NCBI GenBank assembly: GCA_035696165.1
Contig: DASRQX010000428.1
Location: 1 to 64,000, forward strand
DNA from: Palsa-883 sp035696165
Lineage (GTDB): Bacteria; Pseudomonadota; Alphaproteobacteria; Acetobacterales; Acetobacteraceae
Reading direction: 5' to 3'
Length of the DNA: 64,000 bases
A program made the position numbers and the translations under genes. The notes beneath the pieces are model-generated. The model was not told the origin of the DNA, did no database searches, and was given only the letters and a program-made list of their open reading frames with translations. Each line of letters starts with the position of its first letter. Position 1 is the first letter of the stretch. Positions 40,942 through 49,632 of this stretch are shown here, piece by piece.

Positions 40942-42567
40942 CTACGCCTGCTGCACGCCATACATATCAAGCTGCCAACCGGCGGCGGTCAGCGGAAACG
41001 TCTTGATCGATCTCCGCACGCCGATCTGGTAGATCGGCTGGAACAAGACGAACAAATTCGCCTGATCGACGATGATCTTCTGATATTGCACCCACAGCTC
41101 GATCTGCTTGTGCTTGTCCGGCTCGGCCGCGGCGCGATGCACCAGTTTCACCACGTCGTCCGGTGGCACCCAGTGCACCCGCCGCGCCACACGCTCCACG
41201 GTGGCGGCCGCCCATAGCTCGCTTTCGATTGCCGGGGGATTCCAGAATGTCAGCGCCGATGTCGCCTTGAACGTCGCGTATTGGGTGCGGAACGTCACCA
41301 TGTCCATTGGAGCAAGCTTGGCCATGATCCCGACTCGCGCCAGGTCCGCCTGGAGCTTCTGCGCCAGCACCTGGAATGATGTGCCGGTAACCGCGCCGTT
41401 GCCGTATTGGAACTCGAATTCGAAGCCGTTCGGCAGCCCCGCTTCCGCCAATAGCTTCTTTGATTTGTCAAGGTCTTCGCGATAGCCGATCTCGCGCGTC
41501 AGTTCCTCGGTCGAACCGTTCGTGCCAATGGGAAGGAAGGTCACCGGACGCACCGCCTTACCCGCGAGAAGGGAGTTCTTGATGCCGTCATAGTCAATGG
41601 CGTAGCCGACCGCCTGGCGTGCCGCGTTGATGCTGAGGGCCTTGTTGTAAGCCGGCTCCGACGTCAGGGCCAGGTAGACGAAATCCGTGCTGGTCAGCGT
41701 GTCGACCCAGACGTCCTTGCTGTCCTTCAGGATGGCGACCTGTTCGGGAATCAGGTTGAACGCCGCGTCTATGTCGCCGCGCTGCAATGACAGAAGCTGC
41801 ACGGCGCTGTCGGGGATATGGCGCAGCACCACTCGATCGAACGGCGGCTTGCCGCGCCAATAGTGCGGATTCGCCACCAGTTGGATCTGCGTGCTCTGCT
41901 CCCAGCGCACCAGGCGGTACGGGCCCGTGCCGACGGAATTCTGATTGAGCCAGGTGATCGCCTTGTCCTTGGTCTTGGCATCCGAGCTCGCGTCGGACCC
42001 ATGCTCCTCCAGAACTTTCTTCTCGCAAACCACGAAGCTCGGTGCCGCCAGGATGGTAAGAATCGGCTCTTCGGGGTGCTTTAGGATTACGTCGATCGTG
42101 CGGTCGTCCACCTTGTCGATGCGCGCCACGTTAGACAGGTATTGCGTGGGCTGATCGCCCATATACAGCTCGCGATTGAGCGAGTACGTCGCGTCATCGG
42201 CGGTCATGACGTTGCCGCTGGGGAATTTCACGCCCTCGCGCAGCGTGAAACGCCACCCCGTGCCGTCCGTCGTGCGCTGAAACGCTGTCGCCAGTTGTGG
42301 TTTGACGTTGACATAGTCGTCCGGCGTCATGGTGATCAGGCATTCGTAGCAGGCCGCCACGATCAGCGGCGCCATGTAGTTCGATTCATGGGCCGGATCG
42401 AGCGTGACCGTGTCGGCGAAATCGATCGCCAGGACCAGCGTGCCCTTGTGGCTTTGTGCGAAGGCCTGCGGTCCGGCAAGTTGCGAGGCAAGGAATCCTG
42501 CGCTGCCCACGCCGAGCATGCGAAGAATCTCGCGACGATCGACCATACAGCCGACTGGCTTGGACAT
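40942..42567 (-). CDS. Dipeptide/oligopeptide-type ABC binding protein
   Basis: 541 residues, DppA/OppA class. N-terminus has a twin-arginine motif (DRREILRMLGVGSAGFLASQ) with cleavage near AFAQSHKG. Family landmarks: DFADTVTLDPAHESNYMAPL, LATAFQRTTDGTGWRFTLRE, GVKFPSGNVMTADDATYSLN, NSVGTGPYRLVRWEQSTQIQ, INAARQAVGYAIDYDGIKNS and LFVLFQPIYQIGVRRSIKTF. It is transcribed away from its permease and ATPase genes (42744-46658), with a palindrome in the 176-bp divergent gap. Ligands of this fold range from peptides to glutathione, nickel complexes and opines. Confidence 0.85.
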   Translation of the reverse strand: MSKPVGCMVDRREILRMLGVGSAGFLASQLAGPQAFAQSHKGTLVLAIDFADTVTLDPAHESNYMAPLIVAACYECLITMTPDDYVNVKPQLATAFQRTTDGTGWRFTLREGVKFPSGNVMTADDATYSLNRELYMGDQPTQYLSNVARIDKVDDRTIDVILKHPEEPILTILAAPSFVVCEKKVLEEHGSDASSDAKTKDKAITWLNQNSVGTGPYRLVRWEQSTQIQLVANPHYWRGKPPFDRVVLRHIPDSAVQLLSLQRGDIDAAFNLIPEQVAILKDSKDVWVDTLTSTDFVYLALTSEPAYNKALSINAARQAVGYAIDYDGIKNSLLAGKAVRPVTFLPIGTNGSTEELTREIGYREDLDKSKKLLAEAGLPNGFEFEFQYGNGAVTGTSFQVLAQKLQADLARVGIMAKLAPMDMVTFRTQYATFKATSALTFWNPPAIESELWAAATVERVARRVHWVPPDDVVKLVHRAAAEPDKHKQIELWVQYQKIIVDQANLFVLFQPIYQIGVRRSIKTFPLTAAGWQLDMYGVQQA

Positions 42568-42641
42568 TCTTCGACTCCCCCCTTGTGTTGTTGTGGCGAC
42601 TGTAGATGGTGGCGGAGGCGCGGTAAAACCCCGCTTGTCCG

Positions 42642-42656
42642 GGCTGTTTGACAGCC
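42642..42656. promoter_or_regulatory. Palindrome in the divergent transporter promoter region
   Basis: GGCTGT-TTG-ACAGCC, a perfect six-base inverted repeat with a three-base centre, between the binding-protein gene (start 42567, minus) and the permease gene (start 42744, plus). A candidate operator or hairpin. The regulator is unknown. Confidence 0.4.
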
Positions 42657-42743
42657 TAAACCCGATGGTCGAGGTTGCGGTGGCGGTTGCATTGGCCGCC
42701 CAAGGCGGTGTGCCGCAATAAATCCGGGGAGGAGGGAGCGTCG

Positions 42744-43754
42744 ATGCTGCGCTTTCTGATTGCGCGCGTCAGCGTCATGCTGGTGTTGGCCCTGCTTGCG
42801 ACACTCGTCGTGTTCCTGATCACGAATACGGTTCCGGGCGATCCGGTCCTGGCGCAGCTCGGCGATCAGGCCGCCTCCGATCCGGTTTTCGTCGCCGAGT
42901 GGCGCCACCAATATGGGCTCGATCGTCCGTTGTGGAACCGTTATGTCATATTCCTGAACGATCTGCGGCAAGGCGATCTTGGCCGGTCGATTCGCTCGCA
43001 CCGACCGGTGCTGGACGATGTGGAGGAATACGCACCAGCCACGCTGGAACTTGCCACCATCAGCTTCGTCCTCACGCTGGTCGTCGGCATTCCGCTCGGC
43101 ATCCTTGCCGCGGTAAAACGGGATTCCTGGGTGGACCACCTGGCGCGCGGCATCTCGCTGCTGGGCGTCTCCTCGCCGACGTTCTGGCTGGCGTTCATCC
43201 TGCTCGCGGTGTTCTACGGCTATCTTCAGATCGCGCCAGGGCCGGGGCGGCTCGATCCGATCGCCCTGCCGCCGCCAACGGTCACCGGCGCATATCTCAT
43301 CGATTCGGTTTTGGCCGGTGACTGGGAGAGTTTCCACGACGCCGCCGCGCACATGGTGCTGCCATCGATCGTGCTCGCGGCCGCAACGATCGGGCTGATC
43401 ACGCGCACGACGCGGGCCAGCGTGCTGGAAAGCATCGGGCAGGACTACGTCCGCATGGGTCGCGCCAAGGGATTACGGGAGAGCCTCGTGATCCTGCGGC
43501 ACGTCCTGCCCAATGCGCTGGTACCGGTGGTCACGCTGGGCGGGCTGGCCTACGCGAATCTGCTCAGCGGCGCGGTGTTGACCGAAACCGTGTTCTCCTG
43601 GCCGGGGCTCGGTCGTTACACGTTCCTGAGTGCGGCGGCGCTCGATTTTCCCGCGATCATGGCGATCACCCTGCTGGTGGCGGTCACCTATCTGGTGATC
43701 AACCTGCTGACCGACATCAGCTATGCGATACTCGATCCTCGGGTGCGGCAATGA
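42744..43754 (+). CDS. Dipeptide-type ABC permease (DppB-like)
   Basis: 336 residues, six helices. N-terminal MLRFLIARVSVMLVLALLAT followed by NTVPGDPVLAQLGDQ is the DppB/OppB opening, with the periplasmic region QYGLDRPLWNRYVIFLNDL and GDLGRSIRSHRPVLDDV. The EAA-loop equivalent is ESIGQDYVRMGRAKGLRESL with HVLPNALVPVVTLGG, and TETVFSWPGLGRYTF follows. ATG 42744 is chosen for the strong GGGAGGAGGGA just upstream. Overlaps the next gene by four bases (ATGA). Confidence 0.9.
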   Translation: MLRFLIARVSVMLVLALLATLVVFLITNTVPGDPVLAQLGDQAASDPVFVAEWRHQYGLDRPLWNRYVIFLNDLRQGDLGRSIRSHRPVLDDVEEYAPATLELATISFVLTLVVGIPLGILAAVKRDSWVDHLARGISLLGVSSPTFWLAFILLAVFYGYLQIAPGPGRLDPIALPPPTVTGAYLIDSVLAGDWESFHDAAAHMVLPSIVLAAATIGLITRTTRASVLESIGQDYVRMGRAKGLRESLVILRHVLPNALVPVVTLGGLAYANLLSGAVLTETVFSWPGLGRYTFLSAAALDFPAIMAITLLVAVTYLVINLLTDISYAILDPRVRQ

Positions 43755-44617
43755 GCGCCGCCGGCATGGCGACGTTGCCGCTTCCGGCATCGCGTTGGCG
43801 GCGCTGGCGGCACCAATACGCGCTGGCAGCGCTGGGTGGGGCGATCGTGCTCGGCTGGATGATTGTTGCTATTGCCGCGCAGGTCTTGGCGCCCTATGCG
43901 CCGAGCGCCGTCGACCTGACCACGCGCCTGTTGCCGCCGGGCGGCCTGCATCTGCTGGGAACCGACGAGCTTGGCCGCGACGTTCTTTCGCGCATGATTT
44001 TCGGTGCGCGGATCTCGCTGGTGACCGGAGTTGTGGTGGTGACCGTCGGCGCGGCGATCGGCACGATATTGGGCGGCATTGCTGCCTATGCCGGCGGGTT
44101 GATCGAAGAGGCGATCATGCGCCTCACCGATCTGGTGCTGTGCTTCCCCCCGATCATCCTTGCCTTGGCGATCGGCGCCGCACTCGGCATCGGCACCACC
44201 AACACGATCATCGCCATGCTGGTGGTGTGGTGGCCGAAATTCGCGCGTCTGGCACGCAGCCTGGTGCTGCAGCAGCGTTCACTGGAATACGTGGACGCAG
44301 CGCTTGTCGCCGGCTATGGGCCGGCGCGTATTCTAGTGCGCCATATCATTCCGAATTCGATTGGCCCGCTGGTCGTGCTGGTGACGCTTGATGTCGGCAA
44401 CGCCATTATCATCTTCGCTGGCTTGTCCTTCCTTGGCCTTGGCGTGGTGCCGCCGACCGCCGAATGGGGCTCGATGATCTCGGAGGGCCGGGAACTGGTC
44501 GCCCAATGGTGGGTCGCAAGTTTCCCCGGCGTTGCCATCCTGTCCATCGTGCTGGGATTCAATTTTTTGGGTGACGGCGTACGCGACTGGCTCGACCCGC
44601 GGTCGCGGCGCTATTGA
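43751..44617 (+). CDS. Dipeptide-type ABC permease (DppC-like)
   Basis: 288 residues, six helices. LGTDELGRDVLSRMIFGARI, GGIAAYAGGLIEEAIMRLTD, SLEYVDAALVAGYGPARILV with RHIIPNSIGPLVV (coupling loop) and LGLGVVPPTAEWGSMISEGR are DppC/OppC markers. Starts within the dppB-like stop codon and ends one base before the ATPase gene. Confidence 0.9.
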   Translation: MSAAGMATLPLPASRWRRWRHQYALAALGGAIVLGWMIVAIAAQVLAPYAPSAVDLTTRLLPPGGLHLLGTDELGRDVLSRMIFGARISLVTGVVVVTVGAAIGTILGGIAAYAGGLIEEAIMRLTDLVLCFPPIILALAIGAALGIGTTNTIIAMLVVWWPKFARLARSLVLQQRSLEYVDAALVAGYGPARILVRHIIPNSIGPLVVLVTLDVGNAIIIFAGLSFLGLGVVPPTAEWGSMISEGRELVAQWWVASFPGVAILSIVLGFNFLGDGVRDWLDPRSRRY

Positions 44618-44618
44618 G

Positions 44619-46658
44619 ATGAATGCCGATATCGGATCGGTCACGCCGGACGAGCGGCAGGTCGTGTTGGAGGTCGAGGACCTTCGTACCTGGTTCTTCA
44701 CCGACCAGGGCATCGCGCGCGCCGTCGACGGCGTTAGCTTTTCGGTCCATGCGGGCGAAACGGTCGGCATCGTCGGGGAATCCGGCTGCGGCAAGAGCGT
44801 CACCGCGCTGTCGGTCATGCGCCTGCTGGAAGCGCCCGCGCGCATCGTCAGCGGCACGATCCGGTTCCGTGGCCGCGACGTGTGCGCGATGCGGAGAGCG
44901 GACCTGCGCGCCATGCGCGGCGGCGATGTCGCCATGGTGTTTCAGGATCCGATGACCTCGCTTAACCCGGTGCTGCGGATCGCGCGGCAACTAAGCGAAG
45001 CGATGACGATCCACGGCGTGTCCGGATTGGAGGCGGCCCGGCGCGGCGTCGCCCTGCTAGGTAGCATGGGTATCGCCGCGCCGGAACGTGCAATGACCAG
45101 TTATCCGCACCAGTTCTCCGGTGGCATGCGGCAGCGTGTCGTTCTCGCAATGGGCATGAGCAACGAGCCGGCGCTGCTGCTGGCGGACGAACCGACGACG
45201 GCGCTGGATGTTACGATCCAGGCGCAGATCCTCGACCTGCTGCGTGACCTGAACCGTGACTTCGGAACCGCGATCGTGCTGATCAGCCACGATCTCGGGG
45301 TGATCGCGACGATCTGCGCGCGCGTCATCGTGATGTACGCTGGCGAAGTGGTCGAACAGGGGCCCACTGTCGAGGTTCTCGCCAATCCGCGGCACCCCTA
45401 CACCTGGGCGTTGCTCAACGCGCGACCGGGTCTTGACACGGATCGAGGCGACCGTCGGCTGATCACGGTCGAGGGCATGCCGCCAGATCCGCTGAGCCAA
45501 CCGTCCGGTTGCCGCTTTGCACCGCGATGCCCCTTCCGACAACCCGTGTGCGACGAACATCCCCCTCTGCTCGATACCGGGCCGGACCGGCTTGCGCGGT
45601 GCTGGCTTGCGCGAGAGAGCGACCGGCCGCTCCTGCATCCGCCACGGGCGTCGCGCCAGACTGCGCCAGAGGCCGTTCCGGCTGCGACGGCAATCATGGA
45701 AGTGACAGGCCTGGTCAAGTACTTTCGTTTGCGCCGCGGCTTACTGGCCAGGCCACACGTGGTCCGTGCCGTGGACGGCGTTGACCTGACCATCGAACGT
45801 GGCGAAGTCATGGGGGTGGTGGGCGAATCTGGCTGCGGCAAATCCACCTTCGCACGTACCCTGCTGCGGCTCTATAAACCGGATGCTGGTAGTATCCGGT
45901 TCGACGGGCAGGAGATTGCCGCCGCCTCTGCCGCCGCGATCCGGCCACTGCGTCGCCGGCTGCAGATGGTGTTCCAGAACCCCTATGCCAGCCTTAATCC
46001 CCGCATGACGGTCGATGCGATCCTGGCTGAGCCGCTGCGCTATCATGGTTTGACGAACAGCGCTGACGACACACGCCGGCGAGTCGATGAACTGCTCGGT
46101 TTGGTGGGGCTGGGGTCAAGCGCACGCGGGCGCTATCCGCACGAATTCTCCGGTGGTCAGCGCCAGCGCATCTCGATCGCGCGCGCCCTGGCCGTGCAAC
46201 CCGACTTCATTGTTGCCGATGAGCCGATTTCTGCGCTGGACGTCAATATCCAGGCGCAGATCGTCAATCTCATGATCGACCTGCGCGAACGCCTCGGGCT
46301 GACCTACCTGTTCATCGCGCACGATCTTGCCGTGGTGCGCCATATCTGCGATCGCATCATGGTCTTGCATCTGGGCCAGGTGGCGGAGATCGCACCGGCG
46401 GACGATCTGTTCACCACTCCGCTGCATCCTTACACGCGCTATCTGATCTCCGCGCAGCCATCGCTGCACGGGATCGGGAGTGGTACGAACCGGCAGAAGC
46501 TGTCGGGTGAGCCTGCGAATGCGATCGATCCGCCATCCGGTTGCCGGTTCCACACGCGCTGTCCGATTGCACGCAAGATTTGTGCGGAATCAGCCCCGTC
46601 GCCACGTATGTTGCGGCTACGGCATGAGGTCGCGTGTCATTTTGCAGGCGAGTTCTAA
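44619..46658 (+). CDS. Fused dipeptide-type ABC ATPase (DppD-DppF)
   Basis: 679 residues with two complete nucleotide-binding domains. Domain 1: Walker A GESGCGKS (53-60), FQDPMTSLNPVLRIARQLSE, signature FSGGMRQRVVLAM, LLLADEPTTALDVTIQAQIL, and a C-terminal oligopeptide-type segment with the Cys cluster GCRFAPRCPFRQPVCDEHPP. Domain 2 (from about 360): GESGCGKSTFARTLL, FSGGQRQRISIARAL, FIVADEPISALDVNIQAQIV, ending with GCRFHTRCPIARKICAES. Both domains look catalytically complete. Fusion is as in GsiA-like proteins. The start at 44619 follows the dppC-like stop by one base. An ATG at 44532 would overlap that gene. Confidence 0.9.
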   Translation: MNADIGSVTPDERQVVLEVEDLRTWFFTDQGIARAVDGVSFSVHAGETVGIVGESGCGKSVTALSVMRLLEAPARIVSGTIRFRGRDVCAMRRADLRAMRGGDVAMVFQDPMTSLNPVLRIARQLSEAMTIHGVSGLEAARRGVALLGSMGIAAPERAMTSYPHQFSGGMRQRVVLAMGMSNEPALLLADEPTTALDVTIQAQILDLLRDLNRDFGTAIVLISHDLGVIATICARVIVMYAGEVVEQGPTVEVLANPRHPYTWALLNARPGLDTDRGDRRLITVEGMPPDPLSQPSGCRFAPRCPFRQPVCDEHPPLLDTGPDRLARCWLARESDRPLLHPPRASRQTAPEAVPAATAIMEVTGLVKYFRLRRGLLARPHVVRAVDGVDLTIERGEVMGVVGESGCGKSTFARTLLRLYKPDAGSIRFDGQEIAAASAAAIRPLRRRLQMVFQNPYASLNPRMTVDAILAEPLRYHGLTNSADDTRRRVDELLGLVGLGSSARGRYPHEFSGGQRQRISIARALAVQPDFIVADEPISALDVNIQAQIVNLMIDLRERLGLTYLFIAHDLAVVRHICDRIMVLHLGQVAEIAPADDLFTTPLHPYTRYLISAQPSLHGIGSGTNRQKLSGEPANAIDPPSGCRFHTRCPIARKICAESAPSPRMLRLRHEVACHFAGEF

Positions 46659-46779
46659 TGAGTGGGCGCGGCCCGTCGGTGTCTGGATCAGGTAGGCTAC
46701 GTGCTTGGGTTGACGGCTGTCGCTGGTGGGTTCCAAACTTTGCCTTGAAATACGTAGAAGACTATGAGGGAGCCGGAAC

Positions 46780-47661
46780 ATGACCGCTTTGGTTCACGTG
46801 ATACGTCCAGGGTTCGTCGCCGAGATCGCGAACATTGATTTGTGCGAACCGGTGTCGGCGTCCGACGTCGTGGTCATCCAGGATGCTGCCGACAATCATC
46901 CAGTGCTGGTGTTCCACGGTCCGGTGCTCACCAACGAACAGCAGATCGCTTTCAGCCGCAATTTCGGCACGCTAGCGCACGCGACCGAATATCAAAAGGA
47001 TCCAATGAAGCGCCGGTTGGGCGGCGAGATGACGGATGCGTCGAATCTCGGCGAGGACAGCCAGGTTCTGGGTGTGGGGGATCGGCGCCGGATCAACAAT
47101 CTGGGTAGCCGGCGCTGGCACACCGATGGATCCTACAAGCGCCTGTCAGGGAAGTATTCGTTGCTGTCCTGCCACTCGGTGGTCGCCGACGGCGGACAGA
47201 CGCAGTTGGCGGACATGCGGGCAGGCTACGACACACTGCCGGCGAAAATGAAACAACTCGTCGAAGGACTGGTGGTGGAGCACAGCATTTTCCACTCGCG
47301 CGCGGTGGTGGGCTTCACGGGGTTCTCGGCAGAAGAGCAGGCGAGCCTACCGTCGGCCCAGCATCCGCTGGTGCGCGTGCATCCCGCGTCCGGTCGCAAG
47401 TCGCTGTATCTGTCGTCGCATGCGTCGCATGTTGTCGGCTGGCCGGTGCCGGAAGGCATCGACCTGCTGCTGGAACTGACGGAATGGGCGACACAGCCTG
47501 AAGCGGTGTATACCCATCACTGGCAACTGGGCGACATGGTGATGTGGGATAATCGTTTCACCATGCATCGCGCTCGTCGCCACTACCCCGAGACAGCCGT
47601 GCGCGACATGCGCCGCACGACGATTGAGGAAGCCGTTCCGCCGCTCGAGCAGGCGGCTTAA
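46780..47661 (+). CDS. TauD/TfdA-type Fe(II)/2-oxoglutarate dioxygenase
   Basis: 293 residues. Iron ligands His114 and Asp116 (RRWHTDGSYK) and distal His263 (NRFTMHRARRHY), and the 2-oxoglutarate Arg at 278/279 (DMRRTT). The N-terminal half has VFHGPVLTNEQQIAFSRNFG, the family's 'Q--F---FG' helix. TfdA-type enzymes hydroxylate substrates such as 2,4-D, taurine or sulfate esters and release the side group. It lies 121 bp after the peptide-type ABC operon on the same strand, so the transporter may deliver its substrate. Substrate not deducible. Confidence 0.85.
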   Translation: MTALVHVIRPGFVAEIANIDLCEPVSASDVVVIQDAADNHPVLVFHGPVLTNEQQIAFSRNFGTLAHATEYQKDPMKRRLGGEMTDASNLGEDSQVLGVGDRRRINNLGSRRWHTDGSYKRLSGKYSLLSCHSVVADGGQTQLADMRAGYDTLPAKMKQLVEGLVVEHSIFHSRAVVGFTGFSAEEQASLPSAQHPLVRVHPASGRKSLYLSSHASHVVGWPVPEGIDLLLELTEWATQPEAVYTHHWQLGDMVMWDNRFTMHRARRHYPETAVRDMRRTTIEEAVPPLEQAA

Positions 47662-47711
47662 GGATTTTAGCTTCGAACCACCGTCGTCCGTCTACTCAGG
47701 GGGCCGGCGGC

Positions 47712-47730
47712 GACACGAATGATGCGTGTC
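47712..47730. terminator. Hairpin between convergent genes
   Basis: GACACG (47712-47717) and CGTGTC (47725-47730) around AATGATG, located in the 102-bp gap between the ends of the dioxygenase and TRAP genes. No T-run, so the assignment rests on position. Confidence 0.3.
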
Positions 47731-47763
47731 CGGTGCGACCTGGTGCGGGCTGGCAGCGATCCT

Positions 47764-49593
47764 TTAGTATCCCAACGCATGCGGCAGCCATAGCGTAATG
47801 GCTGGAACGAAGGCGATCACCAATAAGCAGACGAGCAGCAGGCCGAGATAGGCGAGCATCGGTTTCACCGTCACCTCGATCGGCACGTTGCCGATCAGGC
47901 AGGAACCATAGAGGCCCAGCCCGAGCGGCGGCGCGAACAGGCCTATCCCCATCGCGATGACCAGTATGACGCCATAATGCAGTGGGCCGACGCCGACCTG
48001 GGTTGCCACCGGCAGAAGGAGTGGGCCGAAGATGATCAGTGCGGCGGCGCCCTCGAGCACCGATCCCATGACAATCAGGATGGCAATGGAGAGAAGCAGG
48101 AACAGTGTGACCCCGCCATGCTGCGACAGCGCGATGAGGATCTCGGCCAGCATGTGCGGCACCTGTTGCAGCGTCAGTACGAAGGCCAGCGCCTGGGCGG
48201 CGGCGACGATGAACAGTACCAGGCCGGCGCGATTCGCCGAATGGATAAAGCTTCGTGCAGCGGCGCGTGGGCCCAGTTCACGGAAAGCGACGCCGCCTAC
48301 CGCCAGTGCATAGAGCGCGGCGAACGCGGAAATTTCCGTTGCGGTGGCAAAGCCGGATTTGAAGCCGCCGAAGATGATCGCGACCAGGCCTAACGTTACC
48401 GCGGCGCCGGCCCAGAGTTTGCCGATTGAGATTTTCGGTCGGTCGTCCAGAACGATGGTGGCGCGTTGGCCGAACAGGATCGAGACGCCGATCAGCGCCA
48501 GCGCCATCAACCCGGCCGGTAGCAATCCGGCCATAAACAGCCCGCCGATCGAAAGATTGGCGACGAATCCCAAAATGATGAGGTTGATGCAGGGCGGAAT
48601 GGTTTCCGCCATCACCGCCGAGGCGGCAAGCAGCGCCACTGCGTTACCCGGATTCTGGCGCGAACGGCGAGCGGCAGGAATCAGCACCGACCCGACCGCT
48701 GCCACATCCGCCATCTTCGAGCCCGAGATGCCGGAGAAGATGACCATCGACAACACCATGACCACGTTCAGCCCACCGCGCGTTCGCCCGACCAGCCGCT
48801 CAAGCAGTGCGATCAGCCGGATGGACATGCCGTTCTCCTCCATCAGGTAGCCGACCAGGATGAAGAACGGGATAGCAAGCAGAACGAAATTGTCGATGCC
48901 CCGCGCCATCTGCTGGGCGAGGATAACCCCGGGCAGCAGGCCACCGACCCACATGAAGATCAGCGCCGCGAGCACCAGGGCGAAGCCGATCGGCATGCCG
49001 CCCACCAGGCAGATGACGAAGCCGACCAGCATCGGCACGCTGCCACCCCGTAATGAGTCAGGCGCGAGCAGGCTCCATACATAACAAATTGCAACGATAC
49101 CACCGAGGGCCAGACTGGCGGCGGCGACGTCGACGACCCGGTGTTGACGCAGATGATCGAACGCGAAGAGGCTCATGCAGACACAGCCGGCGCCCATCGG
49201 ATAGAACGTCCATTCCAGCGGCAGGCCGGATCCGGTGGTCTGGCCGGTGGTGAGTGCCCCAAGTTCCAACGCGTCGATCGCCACCGCACCGGCAGTGATC
49301 AGTACCAGCAAGGCCCCGAGCGCGCCCGCCAACCGGCGCGCGGCGGGTGGCGTTCGTTCGATGAAATAGGCGATCCCAATATTCTCGCCGCGGGCCAGCG
49401 CCGCGGAGGCGCCGAAGAAGCTCAGCGCCACCATGAGTCCGCGGGCGACGTCATCCGCCCACTCGATCGGTGCGTTGAATACGTAGCGGCACAACACTGA
49501 TAGTGATACGACCGCCAGGTCGGCGGCCAGTAGCAGCCCGGCGATCGTCTCCACGAGAGAGCGTAGCGGCAGGACGACAAACCGGCTGATCAT
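47764..49593 (-). CDS. TRAP transporter fused QM permease
   Basis: 609 residues from ATG 49593. A TTG at 49602 would add three. DctQ part (about 8-170): VLCRYVFNAPIEWADDVARG, LARGENIGIAYFIERTPPAA. DctM part: LLAIPFFILVGYLMEENGMS, SGISGSKMADVAAVGSVLIP, MAETIPPCINLIILGFVANL, GFATATEISAFAALYALAVG, ALIIFGPLLLPVATQVGVGP. The gene starts 39 bp behind the binding-protein gene. A 16-bp palindrome and no clear Shine-Dalgarno lie in that gap, so its translation may be controlled or coupled in an unusual way. Confidence 0.85.
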   Translation of the reverse strand: MISRFVVLPLRSLVETIAGLLLAADLAVVSLSVLCRYVFNAPIEWADDVARGLMVALSFFGASAALARGENIGIAYFIERTPPAARRLAGALGALLVLITAGAVAIDALELGALTTGQTTGSGLPLEWTFYPMGAGCVCMSLFAFDHLRQHRVVDVAAASLALGGIVAICYVWSLLAPDSLRGGSVPMLVGFVICLVGGMPIGFALVLAALIFMWVGGLLPGVILAQQMARGIDNFVLLAIPFFILVGYLMEENGMSIRLIALLERLVGRTRGGLNVVMVLSMVIFSGISGSKMADVAAVGSVLIPAARRSRQNPGNAVALLAASAVMAETIPPCINLIILGFVANLSIGGLFMAGLLPAGLMALALIGVSILFGQRATIVLDDRPKISIGKLWAGAAVTLGLVAIIFGGFKSGFATATEISAFAALYALAVGGVAFRELGPRAAARSFIHSANRAGLVLFIVAAAQALAFVLTLQQVPHMLAEILIALSQHGGVTLFLLLSIAILIVMGSVLEGAAALIIFGPLLLPVATQVGVGPLHYGVILVIAMGIGLFAPPLGLGLYGSCLIGNVPIEVTVKPMLAYLGLLLVCLLVIAFVPAITLWLPHALGY

Positions 49594-49598
49594 TTGAT

Positions 49599-49614
49599 TC
49601 AAACGGGCGTTTGA
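49599..49614. promoter_or_regulatory. 16-bp palindrome at the TRAP permease start
   Basis: TCAAACGGGCGTTTGA: arms TCAAACG and CGTTTGA are perfectly complementary around GG. It ends five bases before the permease ATG (minus-strand sense), where a ribosome site should be. It could be a small RNA hairpin or an internal operator. Confidence 0.45.
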
Positions 49615-49632
49615 TGCCGGCGGGCGACCGCT

